38,990 bases of DNA from Alloprevotella sp. (GTDB taxonomy: Bacteria; Bacteroidota; Bacteroidia; Bacteroidales; Bacteroidaceae), in assembly GCA_017446765.1 (NCBI GenBank), contig JAFSQD010000087.1:1-38990 (forward strand), given 5' to 3'. The notes below the pieces were generated by a model. It was not told where the DNA came from, searched no databases, and worked only from the letters and a program-made list of their open reading frames with translations. The stretch's first letter is position 1. Each line of letters starts with the position of its first letter. A program made the position numbers and the translations under genes. This document shows positions 17,922 through 26,630 of this stretch, piece after piece.

Positions 17922-17965
17922 CTGCATGCAGGATTGTTGCTTATGCTCGGAATGTGATACTTTTG
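17922..17965 (+). promoter_or_regulatory. Promoter and palindromic operator candidate upstream of comEC
   Basis: TTG at 17937-17939, an 18-nt spacer and TACTTTTG at 17958-17965 give a Bacteroidetes-type promoter with the same spacing as the flippase promoter. A perfect 10-bp palindrome CTGCATGCAG (17922-17931) ends 5 nt before the -33 TTG and could be a regulator site. Confidence 0.5.
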
Positions 17966-17988
17966 CAAAAACAAAAGCGATTGTCATC

Positions 17989-20103
17989 ATGAGGGATCGC
18001 CGCACATATGTATTTTCCCACCTCATGGCACAGACACCGATGCTCCTGCCTGCTTTGGGCATTGTAACAGGCATTTGTGGCGGTGCCCTTTTTCCGCAAC
18101 TTGCTACGACAGAAGGATGGAACCTCCTGGCTCTTTTTCTGGTTATGGCGGTTGCATGGCTTGTCGCCTATTGGGCTTCACGTAACAGCCTGCGCGATGT
18201 GGCACCGTTTGCCTTTTTTTTCGGCATGTCTGTGGCAAGCGTAGGGCTTGGTGTTTTTCGCTATGCTATTGTGACAGACAAAGAACCACCCGCATGGGGC
18301 GAAGGGGTTCAGATTGTGAAATGCTGCGTACTGACCCCTCCGCGCCAGACGGCACGGACGTGGCTCTTTGACGCGAGTGTAGAGAGTGGAAAAAACGCAG
18401 GAAGCAAACTACGTGTCAGGGTGGTGAAGCAAGAGGGCGGGAAAATGCCCGCGCCGGGGGACGTCCTCCTGCTGCACGGTGCCATAGATGTGCCTCGGAA
18501 CAATGGGTTGCCTGCGATGCCAGACCTTGCTGCCCAGATGCGTAGGCAAGATATTTATGGCACGATGTTCTGCTATGCTAACCACTGGAAAGCTACAGGG
18601 CATCAAAGCCATACCTTGCAGACATGGGCTTTATGTATGCGCGGACAACTTGTTGACAAATATAGGGCGTATTTCGGCGGTCGTGACCTCGCCGTGCTTT
18701 CTGCGCTTTCTCTGGGCGACAAGACAATGCTCAACAATGACGTACGTGCGGTGTTTTCCGAAACAGGCACCTCCCACATCCTTGCTCTTTCGGGCTTGCA
18801 CCTGGGCATCATTTTCAGCTTCTTCAATCTCTTGTTGTTTAACCGATTTCGTCGGCATAGGAGGACTCATTTGTGCTTGGTGCTGCTCGGAATGGTCTTG
18901 CTTTGGTTCTATGCCCTGCTTGCAGGTTTCCCGATATCCTTGCTTCGTGCGGCCATCATGTATACCATGTTTCAGGTGGCCGCATTCTTCAAGCGGATGG
19001 GCTTTTCGTTAAATTCCCTCTCGGTGGCCGCGTGCCTGTTGCTGCTCTGCGATCCACGATCGCTTTTTGACGTAGGCTTCCAGCTGTCCTTTCTTTCCGT
19101 GGCTGGCATTTTGCTTTTTCAGCCCTTTTTTCCGGAGTTGCCCTTCTTCGGTCGTCGCTGGTGGCAGGAGTGGGCGCACAAGATCCTGTCATCCTTCTAT
19201 GGGTTGCTGACTGTGAGTTTTTGTGCCACTGTCACCACGTTACCTCTCGTGGCCTTTACGTTCCACCGCATCCCCGTCTACGGCATCTTGGCCAGTTTTG
19301 TGGCCATTCCCTTGGCCTATCTGTTGCTGATGGGAACCATATTGTTCTTATGCTTTCCTTTTGCGCGTGCTTTCCTTGCCACGATTATTGTTGCATGTCT
19401 CCACTTGATGTTTGCAGGGTTAGAATGGGTGGCGTCTCTCCCTTGCTCCAGCATCGTGTGCTATCCTACGCCCCTCGGAATAGGATTGCTCTACATGCTC
19501 TTGCTTATGGCCTATTCCTTCTTGGTGCGGAGCAGCCTCCGGAAACTCCTATACATGTTCGTGGTAGCCATAGCAGTCATGATGGTCGAAGTGTACGATT
19601 ATAGGCAACATTGCCTTGTGCCGCAATTGGTTTTCTATCAGAATTTTTCCGCGCCGTCAATCCATTGCATTGAATCCCCTGGCGAGTCCTATCTGTGGAG
19701 TACAAATCCCGAAAAAGCCGACTCCGCATTAGCCTTTGCCAAGCGTACGTTTTGGGAGCGGGAACGTCTGGCACAGCCTGTATTCCTTCGTGGTGACACC
19801 GCAATCAGGCAACTGCTACTTACGCCCCATGTCCTGCAATTCCATAGGTGCAGGGTAGGGATGTTGCGAAATCGGCAAATGGACTGGCCCGCTGATCCTT
19901 TGCCAGTGGACTTTTTGTATCTGCAGAAGGGGTGGAACCGTCCCCTGGGAGAAGCCCTGCGGTGTTTCCGTCCAGATACTATAATCCTTGACGCTACGCT
20001 CTCCGACTTCTATCGGCAACGCTATCTGCAGGAGGCTGTCAGCTATCATGTTCCCATTCACGACTTGCAACGCGACGGTGCACTTGTCGTTTTTGTGAAA
20101 TAG
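17989..20103 (+). CDS. comEC: ComEC/Rec2-family DNA uptake channel protein
   Basis: ComEC is the inner-membrane channel through which single-stranded DNA enters during natural transformation. I chose the ATG at 17989 ([11 protein letters not shown], 704 aa), which lies just after a promoter at 17937-17965; the longer frame from 17872 would start upstream of it. The N-terminal third has two or three helices and a soluble OB-like DUF4131 region (to about 190). The Competence domain follows, with [14 protein letters not shown] near 260-272 and several more helices. The last 170 residues are soluble but show no HxHxDH metallo-beta-lactamase motif. Competence in this organism is inferred from the family only. 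Confidence 0.9.
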   Translation: MRDRRTYVFSHLMAQTPMLLPALGIVTGICGGALFPQLATTEGWNLLALFLVMAVAWLVAYWASRNSLRDVAPFAFFFGMSVASVGLGVFRYAIVTDKEPPAWGEGVQIVKCCVLTPPRQTARTWLFDASVESGKNAGSKLRVRVVKQEGGKMPAPGDVLLLHGAIDVPRNNGLPAMPDLAAQMRRQDIYGTMFCYANHWKATGHQSHTLQTWALCMRGQLVDKYRAYFGGRDLAVLSALSLGDKTMLNNDVRAVFSETGTSHILALSGLHLGIIFSFFNLLLFNRFRRHRRTHLCLVLLGMVLLWFYALLAGFPISLLRAAIMYTMFQVAAFFKRMGFSLNSLSVAACLLLLCDPRSLFDVGFQLSFLSVAGILLFQPFFPELPFFGRRWWQEWAHKILSSFYGLLTVSFCATVTTLPLVAFTFHRIPVYGILASFVAIPLAYLLLMGTILFLCFPFARAFLATIIVACLHLMFAGLEWVASLPCSSIVCYPTPLGIGLLYMLLLMAYSFLVRSSLRKLLYMFVVAIAVMMVEVYDYRQHCLVPQLVFYQNFSAPSIHCIESPGESYLWSTNPEKADSALAFAKRTFWERERLAQPVFLRGDTAIRQLLLTPHVLQFHRCRVGMLRNRQMDWPADPLPVDFLYLQKGWNRPLGEALRCFRPDTIILDATLSDFYRQRYLQEAVSYHVPIHDLQRDGALVVFVK

Positions 20104-20144
20104 AGCCATGCGTATGTATGTGCGCATTTTCTGTTGTGATGAGT

Positions 20145-20175
20145 TTTGCTGTTTCATGGCTTTGCAGTATCTTCG
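20145..20175 (+). promoter_or_regulatory. Promoter upstream of mmdA
   Basis: TTTG at 20145-20148, a 19-nt spacer and TATCTTCG at 20168-20175 match the Bacteroidetes promoter layout. It lies 26 nt before the chosen ATG at 20202, so longer upstream reading frames are not translated. Confidence 0.5.
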
Positions 20176-20201
20176 CGGCAAAATTGAAAACTGAAAACAC
20201 A

Positions 20202-21755
20202 ATGAGCGAACAACAGAAACGTATCAACCGCCTCGTTGAACTGCGGCAGCAGGCTCGACTGGGAGGTGGAGAAGTGGCCATAGACAAACAGCATCAAAAG
20301 GGCAAGGCCACAGCCCGCGAGCGTATTGCCCTCTTGCTGGACGAAGGCTCGTTTGAGGAAATGGATATGTTCAAACTGCATCGCTGCCATGACTTCGGAA
20401 TGGAGAAAAAGCACTTTCTGGGAGATGGTGTCGTGGCAGGAAGCGGTACGGTCAACGGCCGTTTGGTATATGTCTTTGCGCAGGACTTCACCGTAAATGG
20501 TGGCAGTCTGTCGCTGACCATGGCCGAGAAGATTTGCAAGGTGATGGATCTTGCGATGAAAATGGGTGCTCCCTGTATCGGGCTGAACGACTCGGGAGGT
20601 GCACGCATTCAGGAGGGCATTGGTGCCCTGGCCGGTTTCGGCGAGATTTTCCAACGCAACATTGAGGCCTCGGGTGTCATCCCGCAAATCTCCGGCATCT
20701 GCGGACCTTGCGCCGGTGGTGCCGTCTACAGCCCAGCGCTGACAGACTTTGTTGTCATGCTGGAAGGAGTCAGTTACATGTTTCTCACGGGTCCCAAGGT
20801 GGTGAAGACCGTCACGGGCGAAGAGGTCAGCCAGGAAGACCTCGGCGGCGCACGCGTTCACAGCAGTATTAGCGGTGTGGCTCACTTCACGGCAAAGACA
20901 GAGGAGGAATTTGCTACCCTTATTCGCAAGTTGCTTTCCTATATTCCCCAGAACAATATGGAGCATGCCCCTGTGGTGCCTTGCTCCGACCCCATCGACC
21001 GCAAGGAGGATGCCCTTAACGAAATCATCCCCGATAATCCCAATCAGGCCTACGACATGTATCAGGTCATCGGTGCCGTGGTGGATAATGGCGAGTTCAT
21101 GGAGGTGCATCGTGACTTTGCCCGCAACATCATCATTGGTTTTGCGCGCTTCAATGGGCAGAGCGTAGGCATTGTGGCCAACCAACCCAGTGTCTACGCC
21201 GGCGTGCTTGATGCCAATGCTTCTCGCAAGGCTGCACGCTTTGTACGCTTCTGCGATTCATTCAACATCCCTATCGTTTCGCTGGTTGACGTGCCGGGCT
21301 TCCTGCCGGGAACAGGCCAGGAGTACAATGCCGTCATTGATCATGGAGCCAAGCTGCTCTTTGCCTATGGTGAGGCTACAGTGCCTAAGGTAACGGTGAC
21401 ACTCCGTAAGAGCTATGGTGGCAGTCACATCGTGATGGGCTGCAAGCAGCTCAAGGCCGACCTGAACTATGCTTGGCCTTCGGCTGAAATCGCCGTGATG
21501 GGTGCCAGCGGTGCCGTCGCCATTCTCAGTGCAAAAGAGGCAAAGACACAGGCTGACCCCAAAGCTTTTCTCGCCGAGAAAGAACGCGAATACAACGAAC
21601 TTTTCACAAACCCCTATAAGGCTGCTGCAGAGGGATACGTTGACGACGTCATCGAACCCCGCAACACGCGCTTCCGCATCTGCCGTGCATTGGCACAGTT
21701 GCAAAACAAGAAGGAAACACGCCCTGCAAAGAAACATGGCAACATACCCCTCTAA
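20202..21755 (+). CDS. mmdA: Methylmalonyl-CoA decarboxylase alpha subunit / acyl-CoA carboxyltransferase
   Basis: This is the carboxyltransferase subunit that moves CO2 between methylmalonyl- or propionyl-CoA and biotin on the carrier protein. The chosen start [23 protein letters not shown] gives 517 aa, the usual length. The N-terminal half has [23 protein letters not shown] and [21 protein letters not shown]. The C-terminal half has [19 protein letters not shown] and [16 protein letters not shown]. It is followed after 5 nt by a small subunit and then by a biotin carrier. In Bacteroidetes such clusters usually serve succinate-to-propionate conversion with a sodium pump. Neither the pump subunit nor a biotin carboxylase is nearby, so the decarboxylase versus carboxylase role cannot be settled here. 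Confidence 0.93.
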   Translation: MSEQQKRINRLVELRQQARLGGGEVAIDKQHQKGKATARERIALLLDEGSFEEMDMFKLHRCHDFGMEKKHFLGDGVVAGSGTVNGRLVYVFAQDFTVNGGSLSLTMAEKICKVMDLAMKMGAPCIGLNDSGGARIQEGIGALAGFGEIFQRNIEASGVIPQISGICGPCAGGAVYSPALTDFVVMLEGVSYMFLTGPKVVKTVTGEEVSQEDLGGARVHSSISGVAHFTAKTEEEFATLIRKLLSYIPQNNMEHAPVVPCSDPIDRKEDALNEIIPDNPNQAYDMYQVIGAVVDNGEFMEVHRDFARNIIIGFARFNGQSVGIVANQPSVYAGVLDANASRKAARFVRFCDSFNIPIVSLVDVPGFLPGTGQEYNAVIDHGAKLLFAYGEATVPKVTVTLRKSYGGSHIVMGCKQLKADLNYAWPSAEIAVMGASGAVAILSAKEAKTQADPKAFLAEKEREYNELFTNPYKAAAEGYVDDVIEPRNTRFRICRALAQLQNKKETRPAKKHGNIPL

Positions 21756-21760
21756 ACATC

Positions 21761-22054
21761 ATGAAAGTATTTAAATATACCATTGACGGAAAGCAACTGT
21801 CCATACGCCTTGACGTGAATGGCGCCAAGGTGAGCGAACTGACGGTAGACGGCATACAGCCTGCGGTGGGAAGTGACGAGATGGCACGCTATGCTGCCGT
21901 CATCAGCCTCGCCTTGTTGGAGCACGAGACGGCAGTCATGCACGACGATGAACCGGATATCATCACCTTCGGGTTCCAGAAGTCCCGCTGGGCAAACCCC
22001 GCAGAATCCATGAACGAGCGCGGTTCGCTACTTAAACCCTTGCTGGGGTGGTGA
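21761..22054 (+). CDS. Small subunit of the Mmd/Oad-type complex (putative)
   Basis: This 97-aa protein starts 5 nt after mmdA and is surely in its operon. It occupies the slot usually held by the gamma/delta (OadG/MmdD-like) subunit. Its N-terminus (MKVFKYTIDG..., then V...VDGI) resembles the first 35 residues of the biotin carrier encoded next (VKTYSYRIDG..., then V.VNGL), suggesting a shared small beta-rich domain. The middle (ARYAAVISLALLEHE) is a short hydrophobic stretch, too weak for a confident membrane helix. It is followed by an acidic DDEPDIITF and the tail SRWANPAESMNERG. There is no biotin motif. The role as an assembly or bridging subunit is inference. Confidence 0.7.
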   Translation: MKVFKYTIDGKQLSIRLDVNGAKVSELTVDGIQPAVGSDEMARYAAVISLALLEHETAVMHDDEPDIITFGFQKSRWANPAESMNERGSLLKPLLGW

Positions 22055-22059
22055 CGAGT

Positions 22060-22098
22060 GACAACCCTGCCCCAGTCCTCTCTAAAAGGGGGATTGTC
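22060..22098. repeat. REP-like imperfect palindrome inside the mmd operon
   Basis: The ends GACAA (22060-22064) and TTGTC (22094-22098) pair, and the flanking C-rich (CCCTGCCCC) and G-rich (GGGGG) stretches extend the stem imperfectly. It lies in the 97-nt spacer before the biotin carrier gene. The C-rich/G-rich layout resembles small interspersed palindromes of Bacteroidales. The copy number elsewhere in the genome is unknown. Confidence 0.45.
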
Positions 22099-22151
22099 TA
22101 AGGGCGAGTAAAAGCCTAAGAACTTAAGAACACTCAAAAAACAAGACAAAA

Positions 22152-22616
22152 GTGAAAACATATAGCTACAGAATAGATGGTGCCGACTACGATGTGACAA
22201 TCCAGAGTATTAGTGGGCAGAAAGCAAAAGTCGAGGTCAACGGCCTCGCATTTGAAGTGGAAATGCAAGGTTCAGAGCTGACGGAGGATAAACTTCCTGA
22301 TACCGTTGCGGCTGAACACGATAGACCCGTGACTCCCCAGAATGCCGCAGAGGCACCAAAACCCGCAGAGGCATCGGCGGTATCTGCCAGTGGAAGCGGA
22401 GAGGGAACACCCGTCAAGGCACCCCTCCCCGGCGTGGTGACGAAGGTTAACGTGACTGTAGGTCAGCAGGTGAAGCGCGGAGAGGCCGTTCTTGTCCTGG
22501 AAGCCATGAAGATGGAGAACAACATCGCAGCCGAGCAGGACGGAGAAGTGACGGGCATCTGCGTAAAACCAGGCGACAGCGTGCTGGAAGGCGCTGTACT
22601 GCTGACAATAAAGTAG
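22152..22616 (+). CDS. mmdC: Biotin carboxyl carrier protein of the Mmd/Pcc complex
   Basis: This 154-aa carrier bears the biotin that shuttles CO2. The C-terminal 75 residues are a biotinyl/lipoyl domain with the biotinylation motif LEAMKMENN and the usual preceding PLPGVVTKV.V..GQ.V..GE. The N-terminal 40 residues form a small conserved domain shared with the preceding 97-aa protein. An Ala/Pro/Glu-rich linker (about 55-80) joins the two, as in OadA- and MmdC-type carriers. The start is a GTG at 22152; no ATG gives the full N-terminal domain. It is the last gene of the cluster: no sodium-pump beta subunit follows. Confidence 0.93.
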   Translation: MKTYSYRIDGADYDVTIQSISGQKAKVEVNGLAFEVEMQGSELTEDKLPDTVAAEHDRPVTPQNAAEAPKPAEASAVSASGSGEGTPVKAPLPGVVTKVNVTVGQQVKRGEAVLVLEAMKMENNIAAEQDGEVTGICVKPGDSVLEGAVLLTIK

Positions 22617-22976
22617 ATTGGTTCAACTTTCGGAAGTTCCTGTCCCAGGAGTTTTGGGGTCACTACGCTCAAAATAAAAAAATATAAGAAGCTCCGCTTG
22701 AACCTGTAAATTAATATATGGGTAACTACATGGTAATTCGTGTCTTACATTCCCACACGTAAGCCTTTCGCGAGCATGTCTTATATTTTTCTGTTTATTT
22801 TTTATCGCTCGGCATCCCGTCAGGGTGACGCTTGCCTTTGCAAGAATTTTGAGGCTGAAGGCCGAACTAAAGCAACATCCGATACTTAAAGCATCGAAGT
22901 CCTTACATAGACCATACTGCACGATAAAACGAATTTATAAAACATACCAAATAGATTGTTTCCTTTCGTCATAGGA
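22617..22976. other. 360-nt intergenic region with several small hairpins
   Basis: I find no supported gene here. The region begins with a weak copy of the dispersed motif (CAACTTTCGGAAGTTCCTG) and a small hairpin TCCTGTCCCAGGA. AT-rich sequence follows. Two perfect hairpins then stand directly side by side: CGTCAGGGTGACG (22818-22830) and CTTGCCTTTGCAAG (22831-22844). A third imperfect palindrome lies at 22880-22896. It could hold the mmd operon terminator, a structured leader for the next gene, or a repeat module. Confidence 0.4.
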
Positions 22977-24467
22977 ATGAAAAAGTTTTTTTTGTTTGCT
23001 TGGGCTACACTATCTGCCCTCATCATGCTTGCCACACCGCCAAAACGTGAGTTCCGAGGTGCTTGGATTCAGGTGGTCAATGGTCAGTTCCAAGGCATGA
23101 ACCGCGACCAGATGCAGGCAAACCTCACCCGTCAGCTTGACGAGTTGCAGGCCTGTCGTGTCAACACCGTCATCTTCCAAGTGCGTGCTGAGGCCGATGC
23201 CCTCTATGATAGCCACTATGAGCCCTGGAGCCGTTTTCTGACAGGGAAACAAGGGACGGCTCCCAGCCCTTATTGGGACCCTTTGGCATGGATGGTGAAG
23301 GAATGCCACAAACGGGGCATGGAACTTCACGCTTGGATAAATCCCTATCGCGCAAAAACGAAGGGGACGACGGAATTGGCCTCCAGCCATCCCTACGTAC
23401 AGTATCCCGAACGCTTTTTCAGCTACGACGGCCTGCTCATCTTCGACCCGGGACTCCAGGACAACCGTGACTACATCTGCATGATCGTGGGCGACATTGT
23501 CAGCCGCTACAATGTTGACGGCATCCACATCGACGACTACTTCTATCCCTATCCTGTGGCTGGCGTTCCCATCCCCGACGACGACACCTTCCGCCGCTAC
23601 AATAACGGATACACCAATCGCGACGATTGGCGCCGCTACAACGTAAACCTCCTCATTGAGGAACTCTACGAGACCATTCACACCATCAAGCCTTGGGTGA
23701 AATTTGGCGTTTCGCCTTTTGGTATCTACCACAATCAACGGCAGGGCGATCCCATACCCGGTTCGGCTACCAATGGCCTTCAAAACTACGACCAGCTCTA
23801 TGCTGACGTGCTCTATTGGATAGACCGTGGATGGGTGGACTATAATGTTCCGCAGATATATTGGGAGATTGGTCACAAGGCTGCCGACTACGAAACACTC
23901 ATACGCTGGTGGAGTCAGTATGCCAGCAAGCGTCCTCTCGTTATCGGCCAAGACGTAGAGCGTACCGTGAAGGCAGCCGACCTCAGGAATCCTCGCATCA
24001 ACCAGATGCCCGAGAAATTCCGCCTCCAACGTACGCTGCCAGGTGTAGCAGGTAGTTGTTTGTGGTACAGTGCCGCCGTCGTGCGCAACGAGGGAAACTT
24101 TGCCACTGTACTAAAGAAACACTATCATACTGCGCCCGCCCTCCAGCCCGCGATGCCGTTCATCACGCGCGAAGCACCAGGAAAGGTAAAGAAACTACGG
24201 GTGGAGTATCGTGCAGACGGACGTTATCTTGCCTGGGATGCCCCCACATTCCGCGATTGGCGTACTCAGCCCACCCGCTATGTGGTTTACCGCTTTGCCA
24301 ATGGTGCGAAGCGAAATACGAACGATCCCACAGCCATCGTAGCGATTACTACAAAGCCCTTCTACCGTCTACCCGATGAACTGATAGGGAAGAAGTTCAA
24401 CTACGTGGTCACCGCATTGAACCCCATTCAGAACGAGTCCAAGCCAAGGCGCAAGAAGGTGAAGTAA
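22977..24467 (+). CDS. Secreted GHL10-family (DUF187/UPF0748) glycosyl hydrolase-like protein
   Basis: This is a probable exported glycoside-hydrolase-like protein, often linked to cell-wall or glycan turnover. The chosen start MKKFFLFAWATLSALIMLA gives a hydrophobic signal segment and a 496-aa protein; ATAGGA precedes the ATG. The TIM-barrel region (25-370) has FRGAWIQVVNG, VIFQVRAEADALYDS, MELHAWINPYRA, VDGIHIDDYFYPYP (about 181-192, probable acidic catalytic pair), KFGVSPFGIYHN and PQIYWEIGH. From about 390 to the end a fibronectin-III-like domain follows (KVKKLRVEY..DGRYLAWDAP, RYVVYRF). There is no lipobox cysteine. It is monocistronic and convergent with fucK. The exact substrate is unknown. 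Confidence 0.9.
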   Translation: MKKFFLFAWATLSALIMLATPPKREFRGAWIQVVNGQFQGMNRDQMQANLTRQLDELQACRVNTVIFQVRAEADALYDSHYEPWSRFLTGKQGTAPSPYWDPLAWMVKECHKRGMELHAWINPYRAKTKGTTELASSHPYVQYPERFFSYDGLLIFDPGLQDNRDYICMIVGDIVSRYNVDGIHIDDYFYPYPVAGVPIPDDDTFRRYNNGYTNRDDWRRYNVNLLIEELYETIHTIKPWVKFGVSPFGIYHNQRQGDPIPGSATNGLQNYDQLYADVLYWIDRGWVDYNVPQIYWEIGHKAADYETLIRWWSQYASKRPLVIGQDVERTVKAADLRNPRINQMPEKFRLQRTLPGVAGSCLWYSAAVVRNEGNFATVLKKHYHTAPALQPAMPFITREAPGKVKKLRVEYRADGRYLAWDAPTFRDWRTQPTRYVVYRFANGAKRNTNDPTAIVAITTKPFYRLPDELIGKKFNYVVTALNPIQNESKPRRKKVK

Positions 24468-24534
24468 GAAGGGAACAGGCTTCTTTTATAGTTCCTGCCA
24501 ACTGCATCCCAAGCGTTTTTCTAAACACCTCTTC

Positions 24535-25944
24535 TCACATACTTCTCCTCACGAGCTCGCGTGCTTCGCTGAGTCCAGCGATTTCGCCTGCTGCAACGGC
24601 CTGTACCAGAATGTTGCCGATGGCGGTTGCCTCCACGGGCCCTGCTACGACGGGAAGTCCGGTGCGCTCGGCTGTGAGGCGGTTAAGCAGTTGATTGCGA
24701 CAGCCACCTCCGAAGATGTTTATCCGCCGTATTGGCTGGTTCGACGTGTTTGCTTTTTGTCTTATCTTACTGCATTCCTTGATGGATTCGGCATATTTTG
24801 AAGCCAGGGATTCCATGACGCAGCGCGCCAATTGAGGCTTTGTGACAGGCACAAAGAGACCACGCTCTCGGCAATAGTTCTGTATCTCTCGTGCCATGTC
24901 GGCAGGGTTGGTAAAACGGGGGTCGTCTACGTCAAAAGTGACGGCTTCATCGGGTGATACTGCCTCGGCGTTGAGCAGGAGAACGTCATACGTAGGTGCA
25001 TTGCCTTCCTCGTTCCACTGTGCCATGAGACGCTGCAGGGGGTAGAGCCCTGGAATATTGCGCAGGAAGCAAACCTTGCCTCCCACGCCTCCTTCGTTGC
25101 TAAAACCTGCTGCACGGGCCTCGGGCGTAGTGATGGGTTCGTCAAGTTCCATCCCCAGCAAGCTCCACGTTCCGCTGCTCAGAAAGACGCTGTCCTCTTC
25201 CAGGGGTGCGGCACAAACGGCACAGGCCGTGTCGTGACCGCCTACTGCTACGACTTCCACTCTCCCAAGACCCATTTCTCCGGCCAGCGCAGGGCGTATG
25301 TACCCCAAGGCGGTGCCAGGCTGTACGATGCGACACAACGTATCTGTGGGAAGGCCTATTCTGCCGAGCAATTCAGCATCCCACCGAGGCTCTCCCGCGA
25401 GCATCATCTCGCTCGTAGAGGCAATCGTGTACTCGTTGACAGCCTCTCCCGTGAGAAAATAGGCAAAGAGGTCGGGCATAAAGAGTATGTGCTTCACGCT
25501 GGGTGCCCATGTTGCAGGTTCGCCCATACTCAGAAACTGGTAGAGGGAGTTGATGTCAAGAGCTTGTATGCCTGTTCTGGCGTAGTGGTCGACTCCCAAC
25601 TGCTCTGCCACAGTTTCTTTCACGCCGCGCGTGCGCTCGTCGCGATAGCACACGGGCAGTCCGATGAGTTTTCCGTCATGTCCTACGAGTCCGAAGTCCA
25701 CGCCCCAGGTGTCGATACCCAAGCTGCGAATGGAACTCCCGTATTTCTGTCCCGCCTTCTGCAGCCCTTCCTTCAAATCACCAAAAAGCTTCCAAAAGTC
25801 CCAGCATAGATGTCCGTCGTGCATCACGGGCACGTTAGGAAAGCGGTGTTCCTCGTCGAGGCATAACCCCCCGCTTTCATTGAGCCATCCAGCTATTAGG
25901 CGGCCGCTGCCTCCGCCAAAGTCGGCTGCAAGGTAAACGTTCAT
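24535..25944 (-). CDS. fucK: L-fuculokinase (rhamnulokinase-type FGGY carbohydrate kinase)
   Basis: This FGGY-family sugar kinase most likely phosphorylates L-fuculose for the aldolase encoded just upstream. The chosen start MNVYLAADFGGGSGRLIAG (25944) gives 469 aa, and its ATG overlaps the aldolase stop by 4 bp (ATGA). Family blocks are the N-terminal nucleotide loop ADFGGGSGR, LGIDTWGVDFGLV, AVGGHDTACAV, FLSSGTWSLLG and INIFGGGCRNQLLNRLTA. By sequence it is closest to RhaB-type kinases rather than E. coli FucK. The fuculose role comes from the fucI-fucA context, so L-rhamnulose remains a possible substrate. Confidence 0.85.
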   Translation of the reverse strand: MNVYLAADFGGGSGRLIAGWLNESGGLCLDEEHRFPNVPVMHDGHLCWDFWKLFGDLKEGLQKAGQKYGSSIRSLGIDTWGVDFGLVGHDGKLIGLPVCYRDERTRGVKETVAEQLGVDHYARTGIQALDINSLYQFLSMGEPATWAPSVKHILFMPDLFAYFLTGEAVNEYTIASTSEMMLAGEPRWDAELLGRIGLPTDTLCRIVQPGTALGYIRPALAGEMGLGRVEVVAVGGHDTACAVCAAPLEEDSVFLSSGTWSLLGMELDEPITTPEARAAGFSNEGGVGGKVCFLRNIPGLYPLQRLMAQWNEEGNAPTYDVLLLNAEAVSPDEAVTFDVDDPRFTNPADMAREIQNYCRERGLFVPVTKPQLARCVMESLASKYAESIKECSKIRQKANTSNQPIRRINIFGGGCRNQLLNRLTAERTGLPVVAGPVEATAIGNILVQAVAAGEIAGLSEARELVRRSM

Positions 25945-26564
25945 AAGCCGAAAGTGTCGATGAGGTCTTGCAGTTCTGTCTGCGTCAGTGTGTTGGCACG
26001 GCAACCGGTCTCGACCAGGATGCGGCATGCCATCTCGAAAAAGGTGGCACGCTGGAACACGTCGTCGAAGTCGCTACCGCACACCACCTGCCCATGTTTC
26101 GCCAGCAGGATGCTGTTGTGATGCTTCATGGCCGCAATGACGGCCTCGGCCAATTGCGGCGAACCTGGACGATAGTAGGGTACGAGGGGTATTTCCTTCC
26201 CCACATGGACTGGTACCTCGGCCGTCACGTTGAAGTCGGTAGGAGGTTGCTGCATACAGGCGATGGTCGTGGCATACTCCGACTGGAAATGCAGTACGAC
26301 ATTCACATCCTCACGCTCGCGGAGTACGCCGAGGTGGAACGTGCTCTCCATCGATGCGCGCACGCCGTTGAGGCTTTCTCCCGTGGCGATGTCGACCAGT
26401 GCCACCTGTTCTCTGCGCAACGTAGGCAACCACGAACCTGTCCCTGACACCAGGGCGTGGCTATCGCCTATGCGCCACGAGAGGTTGCCGCTGCTGCAAA
26501 GCATGAGGCGCGCATCGCCATAGCGGTGCGCAGCCTCAAGGTATTGAAGGATTCTTTCTTCCAT
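25941..26564 (-). CDS. fucA: Class II aldolase, probable L-fuculose-1-phosphate aldolase
   Basis: FucA splits L-fuculose 1-phosphate into dihydroxyacetone phosphate and L-lactaldehyde with a zinc ion. At 207 aa it matches the family. Relative to E. coli FucA, Glu73 (in SMESTFHLG), His92 and a C-terminal His (His157, LLAKHGQVV) are kept, but the usual HxH reads H92-F93-Q94, so one zinc ligand position is Gln. The substrate loop CSSGNLSWR is present. It is translationally coupled to the kinase by an ATGA overlap and lies 66 nt after fucI. The change does not disturb the surrounding conserved residues, so I read it as a variant of the family rather than a dead gene. Confidence 0.88.
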   Translation of the reverse strand: MEERILQYLEAAHRYGDARLMLCSSGNLSWRIGDSHALVSGTGSWLPTLRREQVALVDIATGESLNGVRASMESTFHLGVLREREDVNVVLHFQSEYATTIACMQQPPTDFNVTAEVPVHVGKEIPLVPYYRPGSPQLAEAVIAAMKHHNSILLAKHGQVVCGSDFDDVFQRATFFEMACRILVETGCRANTLTQTELQDLIDTFGL

Positions 26565-26630
26565 TGTTTTATGCGATGAAATCGCACTTTTTGCTTATAA
26601 TGCTAAAATTTGTATACGCCGAGAAGGCTA

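Noticed and set aside
22623-22922. A 99-codon open frame on the minus strand in the gap after mmdC.
   Set aside because: It is Cys/Ser/Lys-rich with no recognisable domain or start signal, and it covers the hairpin cluster and the dispersed motif. It is more likely chance in a non-coding region.
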